Assembly (NCBI GenBank): GCA_033002965.1
Contig: JAURVB010012626.1
Coordinates: forward strand, 124,001-188,000
DNA: 64,000 bases
Direction: 5' to 3'
DNA from: Piper betle
Lineage: Eukaryota; Streptophyta; Magnoliopsida; Piperales; Piperaceae
The notes beneath the pieces are model-generated. The model was not told where the DNA came from. It saw only the letters and a list, made by a program, of their open reading frames with translations, and made no database searches. Position 1 is the stretch's first letter. Each line of letters starts with the position of its first letter. The position numbers were made by a program, and so were the translations under genes. Positions 11,232 to 21,346 of this stretch are shown here, piece after piece.

Positions 11232-12980
11232 CTAGTGTGCCGGCGCTGGTACCCTCCCTGGCACCAACTCGATCTGGTGAATGATCGTTCTCTCGGGAGA
11301 CTCCTTTGGCAACTCGGTAGACTGCTCATCCACCCGCAAATCCGCCACCACCACCACATGGTCCGGTCGGATCTCACCCGTTCCTGCAAGATCAGTCAAG
11401 GCCCCCGTGCACTCTTGAGCCACCTGCATTGCCGACAGATGCTCCTCCTTGACAGTGCTGCACTTGACCCCAGAAGGTCCCTTCTGGCTACGAACAAAGC
11501 TCGCACCTGCCTTATCTGTAATCAGAACACCTCCCAGCTGTGGAAACACTCCAACTCCGGCAGAACGCATGAAAGGATTACCGAGTATCAGATCGAAATC
11601 GTCTAGCACGACGACCATCAAATCCACTCGGCCTTCATACTCCCCCAGGCGGATCGGGACATCTCTCGCTATGCCCTCGACCTGTTTCGCCTGTGAGTTC
11701 ACTGCCTTCATCTTGCCGGTATCGATCCTGGTCTTCAACCCTAGCTCCAATGCCATCCCTTTGGAGACGAAATTGTGCGTAGCACCTGTATCTACTAGGG
11801 CTGAAACTGCTCTCCCGTTCACTACACATGGAACGTACATCAGGCCAGCTCCCTCAGAAGCTGCACGTCCAGCACGCAACGCCCCGAGTATCTGAAGGGT
11901 AGACGCTCGGGCAAGAGGCTCCTCCTCTTGGACTTGGTCTGCATCAGCTACCATAGCACTCACCTTGGCATGGTTCGGACACTCCCGTGCCCGATGCGGT
12001 CCACCGCACAGAAAGCACCCGGATGCTGGCACACCCGGCACGCGATCCCTGCTCCTCTCCTTTGGCCGGAAGGGCCTCCTGCCATCCCGTTGGCTGTTTT
12101 TGCCTTTGCCTCCCTGGAAATTCACACTCGGGCCATCATCTCCCGAGGCCCCAGCATGCTTGAAGTCCACCAGTGCATCGGCAGCCACCAAAGCTGCAGG
12201 TAAATCCCGGACTTTCTGCCACCTCAGCTCCGTCTGAGCCCAAGGTTGCAAACCTGAAATAAAATTAAACAACTTGTCCTCCTCCGACATATTTTTGATG
12301 TCTAGGAGACAAGAACTGAACTCCTTGACGTACTCTCTCACCGTTCCGGACTGTCTCAATCTCTTGAGTTTGTCCCTTGCCACCCATGTAGTGTTGGTGG
12401 GCAAGAATTGCTCCTGAAGCTCCTGCTTCAAGGAATCCCAGGTCTCCATTCGGGGTCGACCAGCACTTACGTCCTCCTCGGTGCGAGTCCTGTACCATAA
12501 CTTGGCATCCCCCGATAGGAACATGCTGGCCATAGAAACCTGGTGCTCTTCGGGTATGTTCGCAGCAACGAAGTACTCTTGCATATCCCAGATGAAGTTT
12601 TCTAGGTCCTTGGCCGACCTAGCTCCCTCAAACTTCGTTGGCTCTGGCACCTTGAGCCTTCCTGGGATCGAGTATTCCTTGGCTGCACGGTCAACCCCAC
12701 CGGGTTGAGGATGTCCTCCTACTACCTGCTTCAACAGAGCAACATCTGTATATAAAGCTTCTAGTGCATCCCGGAGACCTCCAAGCATCCCCGCCGTCTC
12801 CTGCTCTCGTGCAAGGCTGGCCACGGGTATGTCATTCACCCGAGTGCTCAAGTCCCGGACCCCTTCCGTCAGGAACTGCAATCGCTCGAAGACGGTATGC
12901 CCATCTTCACTGATAGGTTCTCCTACCAGCCCTTCCAGCCGTGCTACTCTTTCTCTGAGAGCTTCTGCCCGTGTGTCCAT
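11232..12980 (-). CDS. gag-pro: Intact gag-protease of element C, 582 aa
   Basis: Uninterrupted frame. Residues 1-90 are charged and leucine-rich, likely coiled coil. Residues 105-280 form a Ty3/gypsy gag domain (KVPEPTKFEGA, GDAKLWYRT, REYVKEFSS, FISGLQPWAQTEL). Residues 285-320 are basic. A knuckle with C322, C325, H329 and C334 has one residue fewer than canonical CCHC. Aspartic protease has DTG at 397-399 and ILGNPF near 465. The frame ends after HQIELVPGRVPAP, the usual first residues of RT, so it was cut exactly where polymerase would begin. The start lies about 110 nt from the primer site. Gag would form particles and the protease would mature them; RT and integrase must come from elsewhere. 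An intact frame plus near-identical LTRs suggests recent selection for a functional Gag. Confidence 0.93.
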   Translation of the reverse strand: MDTRAEALRERVARLEGLVGEPISEDGHTVFERLQFLTEGVRDLSTRVNDIPVASLAREQETAGMLGGLRDALEALYTDVALLKQVVGGHPQPGGVDRAAKEYSIPGRLKVPEPTKFEGARSAKDLENFIWDMQEYFVAANIPEEHQVSMASMFLSGDAKLWYRTRTEEDVSAGRPRMETWDSLKQELQEQFLPTNTTWVARDKLKRLRQSGTVREYVKEFSSCLLDIKNMSEEDKLFNFISGLQPWAQTELRWQKVRDLPAALVAADALVDFKHAGASGDDGPSVNFQGGKGKNSQRDGRRPFRPKERSRDRVPGVPASGCFLCGGPHRARECPNHAKVSAMVADADQVQEEEPLARASTLQILGALRAGRAASEGAGLMYVPCVVNGRAVSALVDTGATHNFVSKGMALELGLKTRIDTGKMKAVNSQAKQVEGIARDVPIRLGEYEGRVDLMVVVLDDFDLILGNPFMRSAGVGVFPQLGGVLITDKAGASFVRSQKGPSGVKCSTVKEEHLSAMQVAQECTGALTDLAGTGEIRPDHVVVVADLRVDEQSTELPKESPERTIIHQIELVPGRVPAPAH

Positions 12981-13076
12981 CTCTCTCTCGGTAACGCTAC
13001 TGGTAAAGTGTGGGGACTTTCCTCTGAAAGCTGTGTTGTGCCCCGCAAGACCTTTGGCTCACACCGAACCAGAGAC

Positions 13077-13087
13077 GCTCTGATACC
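13077..13087 (-). promoter_or_regulatory. Element C primer-binding site
   Basis: Minus strand GGTATCAGAGC immediately inside the 5' LTR (two bases from 13090), complementary to initiator-Met tRNA. It confirms minus orientation. Confidence 0.92.
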
Positions 13088-13089
13088 TC

Positions 13090-14554
13090 TGTCACAGGGT
13101 CCCCCTTTGGGTCTAAATTTTTCGCCTAGGACTTCCCCCTGTGCGGCGTGTTTCCCTCCCTGGAAACACCAGCCAACCCCCGTACGCAGCACGTGACCGC
13201 TACGCAAAGCGGCAACGCGGGCACCAACACCCCAGTCCCGGTACCACGCCCGATTGCTGGCGCACCCTGATACCGGTACCTGGTTACCGGTGTTAGCTCT
13301 TACCGAACAAGTTATCGATCACACGGAATCGCCAAGCAGCAGCGTTATGCGTCCCAGTCCCGGTCACCCAATTACCGGCACGACCAGACCTCGGAATCAC
13401 CGGTCCAGTCACTGGTGGCCAAACACGACGCAAACACTACACTTTTACGGGAAATCTCCCCAACCTCTATTCCACTAGTATGAATACAGGATAACTACAA
13501 GTAATCCTACTCTCGACTACTTGCTGGTCGTGGACATGCAAACCCCACGACCTTGCCTCTCGACCCTCACTCGACAGGACTTCACTCACAACCCTCGGCA
13601 ATACCTCGCAGGGTTGCCAAACAACACTGGTAGGAACCTTGGTCTAAAGGTGGACCACGACTACACCGGCAGTCTGCCTTGGAGCCCCAGTCCGTCCCCC
13701 ACGGCCTGGCTGCAGCAGACTCCAAGTTCCCCTTTTCCCGACCGAGGTGGTTCCCCCCCACTGAGAACCCACACACTCCTACTCCTCACTTGTTGTTCTT
13801 CTCTACTTTCTGATCTGCCTCAACACAATGAAGCACCTCCTTATATAGGCTTCGGGCTGGAAATAGTGCACGTCACCCCCTTGGATCCTGACCATCCAAT
13901 CTTCGATCAATGGCTCAGCTCGATCCACATGAGTCACCAACCTAGTGATGTCACCAAACTGATCCACACCGTCGACCCCCAGATCCACGGTCCTCCTTGG
14001 CCAGCTCACATCACCCCAACCCTTGGAGTTTCCAGCTGCAATTACTGAAAAGCCCCGGTGCACCCTAGCCAGGTGGTCGAACCCTCCTGGTTCGCCCCGG
14101 CTAGCCCTGGTACCGAAACCTGCACTCGGCATGCTCCAGACCCCCACAGCACTCAGTACCGGGATCCTGACTCACTCGGACCCGGACGCTCACCGCCAAC
14201 CTCAACACCAGGATAGTCCTGCCCAGCATTGATCGGTCACTTTGCTGGTTCGCGCCGACGTGCTCGCTCGGCACACACGGTACTGCTGCCCACATGCTCG
14301 GTCGCGGTGCTCGGTCATCTGCACCCTCCGCTCCCGGTACTACTCCCGGCACGGCTCGACCTCGCACGCGTCTGGATCACCCATGCTCGATACCTGCACC
14401 CGTTGGAACCACGATTGCACACCAACCCGACCAGCACTCCGGTAGGTTGTTCCACCACCCGGATAGCACCAGCTACCGGCTCTGGACTCGGGACGACTAG
14501 GACCAACCGCCAAATCCTAGCTCCCTTGGCGCCCCACGGTTACGACCCGTAACA
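13090..14554 (-). mobile_element. Element C 5' LTR
   Basis: 1465 bp, same length as the left LTR and one base different. For the minus-strand element this is the promoter LTR. The TATA box (plus 13839-13849, CCTTATATAGG) would start transcription near 13810-13820 and read through the gag-protease frame. GCTGC at 14555-14559 is the right target duplication. Confidence 0.96.
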
Positions 14555-14814
14555 GCTGCCTTGATAGGAGAAGAACAGACAACTTTGGATTAAAGAGGAA
14601 TACAGATAACATCACTAGTAGACCCTTCCACTTCAGCACCACCATAGGTAGTGGGGGTGGACACAACCACAATTACTGAAGCACTATAGGATATGGCAGA
14701 TGTGACAATTCTGCGCGCATTCCGCTTCAGATTTCAGATTTAGTGGATATCTACGAGAGTAAAACCTCATTTATTTAAAATTTCTAGGATGAAATTTTTA
14801 TAAGGAGGGAAGGT
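14555..14814 (+). mobile_element. Family B internal 3' end and polypurine tract
   Basis: Resumes the B internal sequence interrupted by element C. No coding is recognisable. It ends with the purine tract AAGGAGGGAAGG immediately before the 3' LTR, the plus-strand primer of LTR elements. A related end (GGATGAAATTTTTATAAGG here) is seen inverted around 49378-49393 and 53081-53100 next to a family D LTR, so B and D share their 3' internal ends. Confidence 0.78.
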
Positions 14815-17800
14815 TGTAAAACCTGTGACTCGAGTTAGGGTTTTATAGTTTGAACCGGTCGGTTCGACCATTATTTTCAGTTGGATCAATTTTAGAACAC
14901 ACGTATCGAGCCAAGGCCGGTCTTGTGTTTTGAACCATGAGAGTCATGTGTGCCCAATTATATGATGATAATGTTAGTAAGACAATAGTTAAATGAGTTA
15001 TCAGAATATATGAGAGTACACCAGATTTTTCTTTATTTATTTTAATTAAATAGTAGATTTATTTTTAGGCCGAATACCTCATTAGGACGCATTACAGACA
15101 GTTTGGGTGAGTTATTAGTTATAGAGTATGTCGTTGTAATGTTGTGATGTGTACTATGTTTTATCGGATTTTTCCCTGTTTTACGAGACTTTGTTTTACA
15201 ATTATTACAAGTTAATATTATTTTTCTCTGGGCAGAATTGAGTCAAGTTTTAATTATGAGACGACAATTTGTTTTTCTCCCCGACCATTTGTTTTTCTCC
15301 CCAACCACTTGTTTTTCTCCCCAGCCATTTGTTTTCTTCCCCAGACGCCCTACGAGATGACTTCTGACCTTCTTCCTGATCACTCATTTTCCCCTTGACA
15401 TCTATTTATTCCAAACCTCCAATGCTGTCACCATCAAGCCGCAACCAACCTCCTCACCCAACTTCCTTCTCCTTTTTCTTCCTTTCCTTTACCCCATGAT
15501 CCTCACTTGAGACGGCCACAACCTTGTTGCTGTCGCCACATGACTAACGATTAGGTATAGAAATTTATCCGATTTTATTTGATTGTTTTATGATTTTGGT
15601 GTGATTGTAAATAGGTGTCGATTAAATTTTAAATGCATGTTAACGGATGATAATAATGAATTAGAGTTTGAATTTAAATGAATGTAAATAGATGTTGTCT
15701 TTTACGGATTGGTGAGGAATGTAGCATTCATGCATTATACTGGGCGTTAGTATTTAATGTTGATGTGTAGGTACAGAGTAGGAGCTTCCTCGCCTAGGCG
15801 CAAAGACATGCTCGGAGCTTCTAACAGGTCTGTGAGGACTCATTTCCTATTTTATGCTCTATTCTATTGTGTATTGTGTTAATACTTGTAGGACGAGTTA
15901 AGTAGAGTTTTATCGAATCCCACTTAACCCGGGTCATTTATTCAATCGATCTTCTGGATTAATAACCCTCGAGGATGAGATCCGTCGAGTATGTTTTAAA
16001 AAATAAGGTCCACCACAAGTTGCCTTCGGGCCTATTATATAAATCCCTTTGCAAGCCTATCTATATAGTTTTATAGAATATTCAGTGAGACGAGAGATGG
16101 GAATATTGACTTGTTCATGAGTGGGACGTGCCAGTCAAAGTGGGCACTGGATTAGTGAGCAGGCTATTCCCATCCCGAGGGACCTGACAACTCCTGTTTT
16201 GAGTTCCTCACACCTAGAGAAACGTCGAGGGTTATAGATATTGTTTAGTGCACTGCATGTCCGAACTTGTGGTTCAATGGGTACTAAAGGTTACTACTGT
16301 TTGAGAGTACTCGGTCTTCGTGCTCGAGGCCAGGATAATTATGGAGGTAAAGAGAGGGATTAGGATATACTAGTAGTCACGGGGGACCAGCAAATGAAAT
16401 GAGAACATGCCGAGAGAGGCATCAGCAGTAGCAAAATAGTCAGTTCGAAATGCTACCGAGTCTGTAGCCCAATGGCTCCTCCGTAGGTGCCTGTCTTAGA
16501 TTTCATGAGATGTATATGAATGTTTTCCTTCATATGAGATTTTTCTCTCATAACCAATTTGATATTAGTTATATTTTGGGACTAGTAGCACTCGTTACTG
16601 ACGTGTTTTTATAATATGTAGGTAATGATTATGAGTAGGACGAGCTAGCCTGGACAGAGGAGTAGTGATGTCTCTTGTATACACGCATGTCGGATGATAG
16701 CATGTTTAATATTTTGAGGATGATGTAATGAAATGGAAAACATGATGATATGATGTGAAATGTGAATTATAGTCTGAACCGGTCAGTTCGACTATTATTT
16801 TAAGTTGGGTCAATTTTAGAACATACGTACCCAGCCGAGGCCATCTTGTGTTATAAACCATGAGAGTCATGCGTGCCCAATTATATGATGATAATGTTAG
16901 TAAGATGACATCAGAATAAATTATCAAAATATATGAGAGCACACAAGAATTTTCTTTATTTATTTTAATTAGATCGTAGAATTATTTTTAGGTTGAATAA
17001 TGCATTAGGACACGTTTCGGATAGTTTGGGTGAGTTATTATTATAGAGTATGTCGTTGTAATGTTGTGATGTGTATTATATTTTATGAGATTTTCCCCTG
17101 TTTTACTGGATTTTGTTTTACAATTATTACGAGTTAATATTATTTTTCTCTGGTCAGAATTGAGTCAAGTTTTAATTATGAGACAACAATTCATTTTTCT
17201 CCCCGACCATTTGTTTTTCCCCCGACAATTTGTTTTTCTCCCCAACCACTTGTTTTTCTCCCCGACCATTCGTTTTCTTACCCAGACACCTTACGTGATG
17301 ACTCCTGACCTTCTTCCTGATCACTCATTTTCCCCTTAACATCTATTTATTCCAAACCTCCAATGCTGTCACCATCTAACCGCCACCAACCTCCTCACCC
17401 AACTTCCTTCTTCTTTTTCTTCCTTCCCTTTACCCCATGATCCTCACTTGAGCCGGCCACAACCTTGCTATTGTCGCCACATGACTAACGATTAGGTATA
17501 GAAATTTATCCGATTTTATTTGATTGTTTTATGATTTTGGTGTGATTGTAAATAGGTGTTGATTTAAATTTAAATGCATGTTAACGGATGATAATAATGA
17601 ATTAGAGTTTGAATTTAGATGCATGTAAATACATGTTGTCTTGTACGGATTGATGAGGAGTGTAGCATTCATGCATGATACTGGGCGTTAGTATTTAGTG
17701 TTGATGTGTAGGTACAGAGTAGGAGCTCCCCACCTAGGCGCAAAGACATGCTCGGAGCTTCTACCAGGTCTGTTAGGACTCATTTCCTATTTTATGCTCT

Positions 17801-19105
17801 ATTCTATTGTGTATTGTGTTAATACTTGTAGGACGAGTTAAGTAGAGTTTTATCGAATCCCACTAAACCCGGGTCACTTATTCAATCGATCTTCCAGATT
17901 AATAACCCTCAAGGATGAGATCCCTTGAGTATGTTTTCAAAAATAAGATCCACCACAAGTTTTCTTCGGGCCTATTATATAAATCCCTTCCCAGGCCTAT
18001 CTATATATAGTTTTATAGAGTATTCAGTGCGACGAGAGATGGGAAAATTGACTTGTTCATACCATGAGCGGGACGTGCCAGTCAAACTGGGCTCTGGATT
18101 AGTGAGCAGGCTATTCCAATCCCGAGGGACCTGACAACTCCCGTTTTGAGTTCCTCACACCTGGAGAAATGTGGAGGCTTATAAATATTGTTTAGTTCAC
18201 TGCATGCCAGAACTGTGGTTCAAAGGGTACTAAAGGCGACTGTCTGAGAGTACTCGGTCTTCACGCTTAAGGCCAGGATAATTATGGAGGTAAGGAGAGG
18301 GATTATGATATAGAAGTAGTCACGAGGGACCAACAAATGAAATGAGAAAATGCCAAGAGAGGCATTAGTAGTAGCAAAACTGTCAGTTCGGGATGCTATC
18401 GAGTATGTAGCCTAGTGGCTTCAATGTAGGTGCCCGTCTGAGATTTCATGAGAAGTGTTTAAATGTTTTCCTTCATATGAGAGTTTGCTCTCATAACCAG
18501 TTTGATATTAGTTATATTTTTGGACTAGTAACACTCGTTACTGATGTGTTTTTATAATATATGTAGGTGATGATCATGAGTAGGATGAGCCAGCTTGGAC
18601 GGAGGAGTAGTGATGTCTCTTGTATACACACATGTCGGATGATAGCATGTTTAATATTTTGAGGATGATGTAATCAAATGGAAAACATGATGATATGATG
18701 TAAAATGTGAATAGAATGCACAGGTGGGTCGAGACCTAAGATTTTGAGTGATTGATACAGTAAATTAGAATTCCATGTGAATGAAAATATTTTGTATATA
18801 TATATATATATTGACTTGACAGGGCCTCAATTAATTGTATTTTTTGGGGAGATTTTGTCTATTTTATTTTTGGCTATTTTTAATAATTTTATTGTAATTG
18901 TTGTTGGTGTGTAAATTGGTTTTCATATCATTCATGTAGTAGCATGTTAGGTTTATTTTTGTGCATGCATCCATGCATAGCAATAGACATCTTCCATCTT
19001 GAGATGCCAAGAGTAGACCCGCAAGCTTGAATTCGGGGTAGCTGACCTAACGGGGACCAAATCCAGTTTCGTTCCTGAGCATGAACCTGATTTGGGTTGT
19101 TATGC
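14815..19105 (+). mobile_element. Family B 3' LTR, internally duplicated (1.8 LTR units)
   Basis: Starts TGTAAAACCTGTGACTC directly after the purine tract. It runs to about 16763, where it jumps back to LTR position about 28 (TTATAGTCTGAACCGG) and repeats to the LTR end near 19104 (TTTGGGTTGTTATG). The first unit lacks the last ~390 bp and the second lacks the first ~28 bp. The result is a tandem duplication of about 1.95 kb within one LTR. TATA-like CTATTATATAAATCCC occurs in both units, as do the TTTTTCTC...GAGTCAAG palindromes (15225-15246 and 17147-17168). Confidence 0.87.
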
Positions 19106-19364
19106 AGTAGGTATTAGATGTGGGACTATATTGAGGGATCTTACAATCCACACACCTTTATTTTTGGCTTGTCATTTGTACAAGCTGCCATTTAACACAA
19201 AACTAGGTTGCTCTGATACTATTTTTAATGACCTAGTCCAAAGAGCAAGTTAATTGGCCTAAGTCATCTCCTTAAAAGTGGTAAACCAAGTTGAAGATCT
19301 ACAGTTCATTCTCACTTATACCACAGTAGGTGTTAGATGTGGAACTAAGTTGAGGGATCACACA
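19105..19364 (-). mobile_element. TRIM-1 relic, reverse
   Basis: Read on the minus strand, ~19364 to ~19225 matches the 154-bp LTR of the TRIM at 36746-37521 (GATCCCTCAACTTAGTTCCA, then ACTTTTAAGGAGATGACTTA). It is followed by a primer site TAGTATCAGAGCAACC (plus 19207-19221), a short internal part, and the first ~45 bp of a second LTR (plus 19105-19149). That second LTR is cut off where the family B LTR ends, consistent with element B having inserted into this TRIM. Divergence from the 36746 copy is marked, so it is old. Confidence 0.78.
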
Positions 19365-19934
19365 ACTAATTTCTAAAGGATGCTCTCCTCGATGGAAAGG
19401 TAGCGAGTACACCTGTACATTCACAGCGTACCGAAGGAGTATGAAGGTACACTCTACGTGGAACTACAAAATCTAAAACTGGTCTATACATGTGAACTGG
19501 GCAATGTTTGCTCATCTCAGCCATTAGGTTAAACTAGTCACAGAACTAGTATGTCTAGAGAGTGAGTTTGGAAATACTTGAGTAAAAAACTCGGCTCTGT
19601 CTGGCATCCGTGGGTCACATGAAAAGAGACCGAGTCTCTCGTGGAAGTTTGGTCACACTACTCTTAAGACTCTAATTAGTGGGTATCTCATCCTCACGTA
19701 CGGGATCTGACATCAAGTGTATTGGGAGAGTACACTATGGTAAGGGAATCCAACTAGGTACATACGTCACTCTCTAGTCTATGGTGATGTAAGAGTATTG
19801 TGTAAGTAACAAGGGTGATGAAATCTTTATGGGATATGTTTGTTTGAACCATGTGATCGAACCCAAGTGTTCCAACCCTCGTCAAGCCCATACCTTTACA
19901 GCTAATCATCAGAAACAATCCATGGTGGTTAAAA
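19365..19934. other. No recognisable feature
   Basis: About 570 bp of unique-looking sequence without coding potential, tandem structure or similarity to other parts of the window that I can see. Confidence 0.5.
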
Positions 19935-21346
19935 AATCCAAGGAAGGAGATAAGGAGAGGATAAGAAGGGCTGGTGAAGATTTTGGGGACTTGAAATGAG
20001 GAATCAAAAAATGGTTGGGCAAGTGAGGATTCAATGGTTGTAATTAGGATCTGTACAAGAGAGGATAAGAAGGGCTGGTGAAGATTCTGGGGACTTGAAA
20101 TGGGAAATCAAAAATGGTAGGGGATATGAAGATTCAATGACCAAAATTAGGAATTGTACTGGTGCTGGGAGTTCTATAAAAGCACCACATTAATGTGAAG
20201 AAAGGGGGCTCGTTGCTTTGAAGAAAATTAAAGAAAAGAATTAGACAAGAAGAGAGAAGAAGGAGAGGAGCCCCTCGCCAGAGAACCTTTCCGACGACGC
20301 CCCAATCATTGTTGCTTCCTACCAAGGAAAGAAGGATCACCTTCCCGCTCATCACCCACATCTTGGAGAGCTTTTGAGGAGTTACAAAGATTGTCATCAC
20401 CTACATGCTGTCGCTTGCTGATCGCCATCACTACTAGAGATTATTTTGGAGTCAAGTTGTTCATCACTATTTTGCAACAACAGATCTACGCGAAAGGGAT
20501 TTTCTTTTCTTTTTGCAGATAACAATAGGGAGTTCAACATTGCTGCTAAGAGAAGAAGAAAGGAAGAAAAAGAAGCAGGTAGCAAGAAGCAAACAAGGAG
20601 AGAGAAGGGGAGGAACCCCTTGCCAGAGATCCACCTCCAGCGATCCCCTAACCCATTGTTGCCGATCATGGAGTGCACCTCGATACTGCCCAGCTGAGAA
20701 CCTTGCCGGAGGAGTACGAAGTGAAGGTTCATTGTTGTTGCTAAGAAAAAAGAAGAGAAGGAAGAAGAAGCAGGAAGGAAGAAGAGAAGGGAGAAAGGGG
20801 AGGAGCCCTTTGCTGAAGATCCATCTTTGGCGAGCCCCAAGCCCCCTAGATCAGAGTTTGCAGTGCCCTTTATGCAATCCTGCCAGAGAATCCCACAAGA
20901 GAAGCCAGACATCACCGGAAAAGCTTCGAGACGGTGTTGGCCGGAGTTCTGAAGCACCAACAAGCAGTCCTCTTTCTGGCCTCCATCCAGTTGATCCAAG
21001 CCATCTCTGGCTAGACCACAACCCTCATTGGATCCTCCTCATTGCCAGGAACAAAACCCATCTGAGAGCCACAGCCGAAGAAGACCTCCATCCCCAAAAA
21101 TCTTCATGAAATGGCTGGCTGGAGCAACTAGCAACAAGAAACAACATCAAGCAGCCACCATGTCAGCTTGTGTACAGCTAGCCAGACCAGACCGACAGTG
21201 CCACTGGACTCTCCTCAACACCGTCGACAAACCTGAGTTGCCGGAAGAGCCACTAGTCACCGGAAAATAGCTCAAAAGAGGCCTACCGAAAAAATGCAAC
21301 AGCAGCATTCTGCGATCTTTCCAGCCTTTGTCCGATTGATCGCCAC
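19935..21346 (+). other. Unclassified segment with TATA box and internal duplications
   Basis: Contains two tandem copies of a ~97-bp unit (about 19955-20050 and 20054-20150; AGAAGGGCTGGTGAAGATT in each). A TATA box (TTCTATAAAAGC, about 20172) is followed by a purine-rich stretch, then three related blocks holding GGAGGAG/ACCCC...CCAGAGA (near 20263, 20608, 20797). The last two belong to a ~190-bp duplication (20530-20705 and 20715-20880). Open frames on both strands here have low-complexity translations and no recognisable domain. It may be an unrecognised LTR or a decayed transcript unit. It continues at 24270 after the solo LTR. Confidence 0.45.

Larger units (their letters stand above)
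7988..14554 (-). mobile_element. Element C: young non-autonomous Ty3/gypsy retrotransposon
   Basis: Complete insertion with two 1465-bp LTRs and a perfect 5-bp target duplication GCTGC (7983-7987 and 14555-14559). It is oriented opposite to its host, element B. The 3637-bp internal part contains a primer site, one intact gag-protease ORF and then about 1.8 kb with only traces of pol, and a purine tract (complement of GTCTCCCCCACC at 9453) beside the 3' LTR. The LTRs differ at a single base by my comparison (8124 G versus 13226 A), so the insertion is recent. Lacking RT, RNase H and integrase, it must have been copied by enzymes of another element. Confidence 0.96.

Noticed and set aside
20397..21109. 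Two ~200-codon frames on opposite strands
   Set aside because: They overlap each other across a duplicated purine-rich segment and have low-complexity translations; no start context or domain supports a gene.
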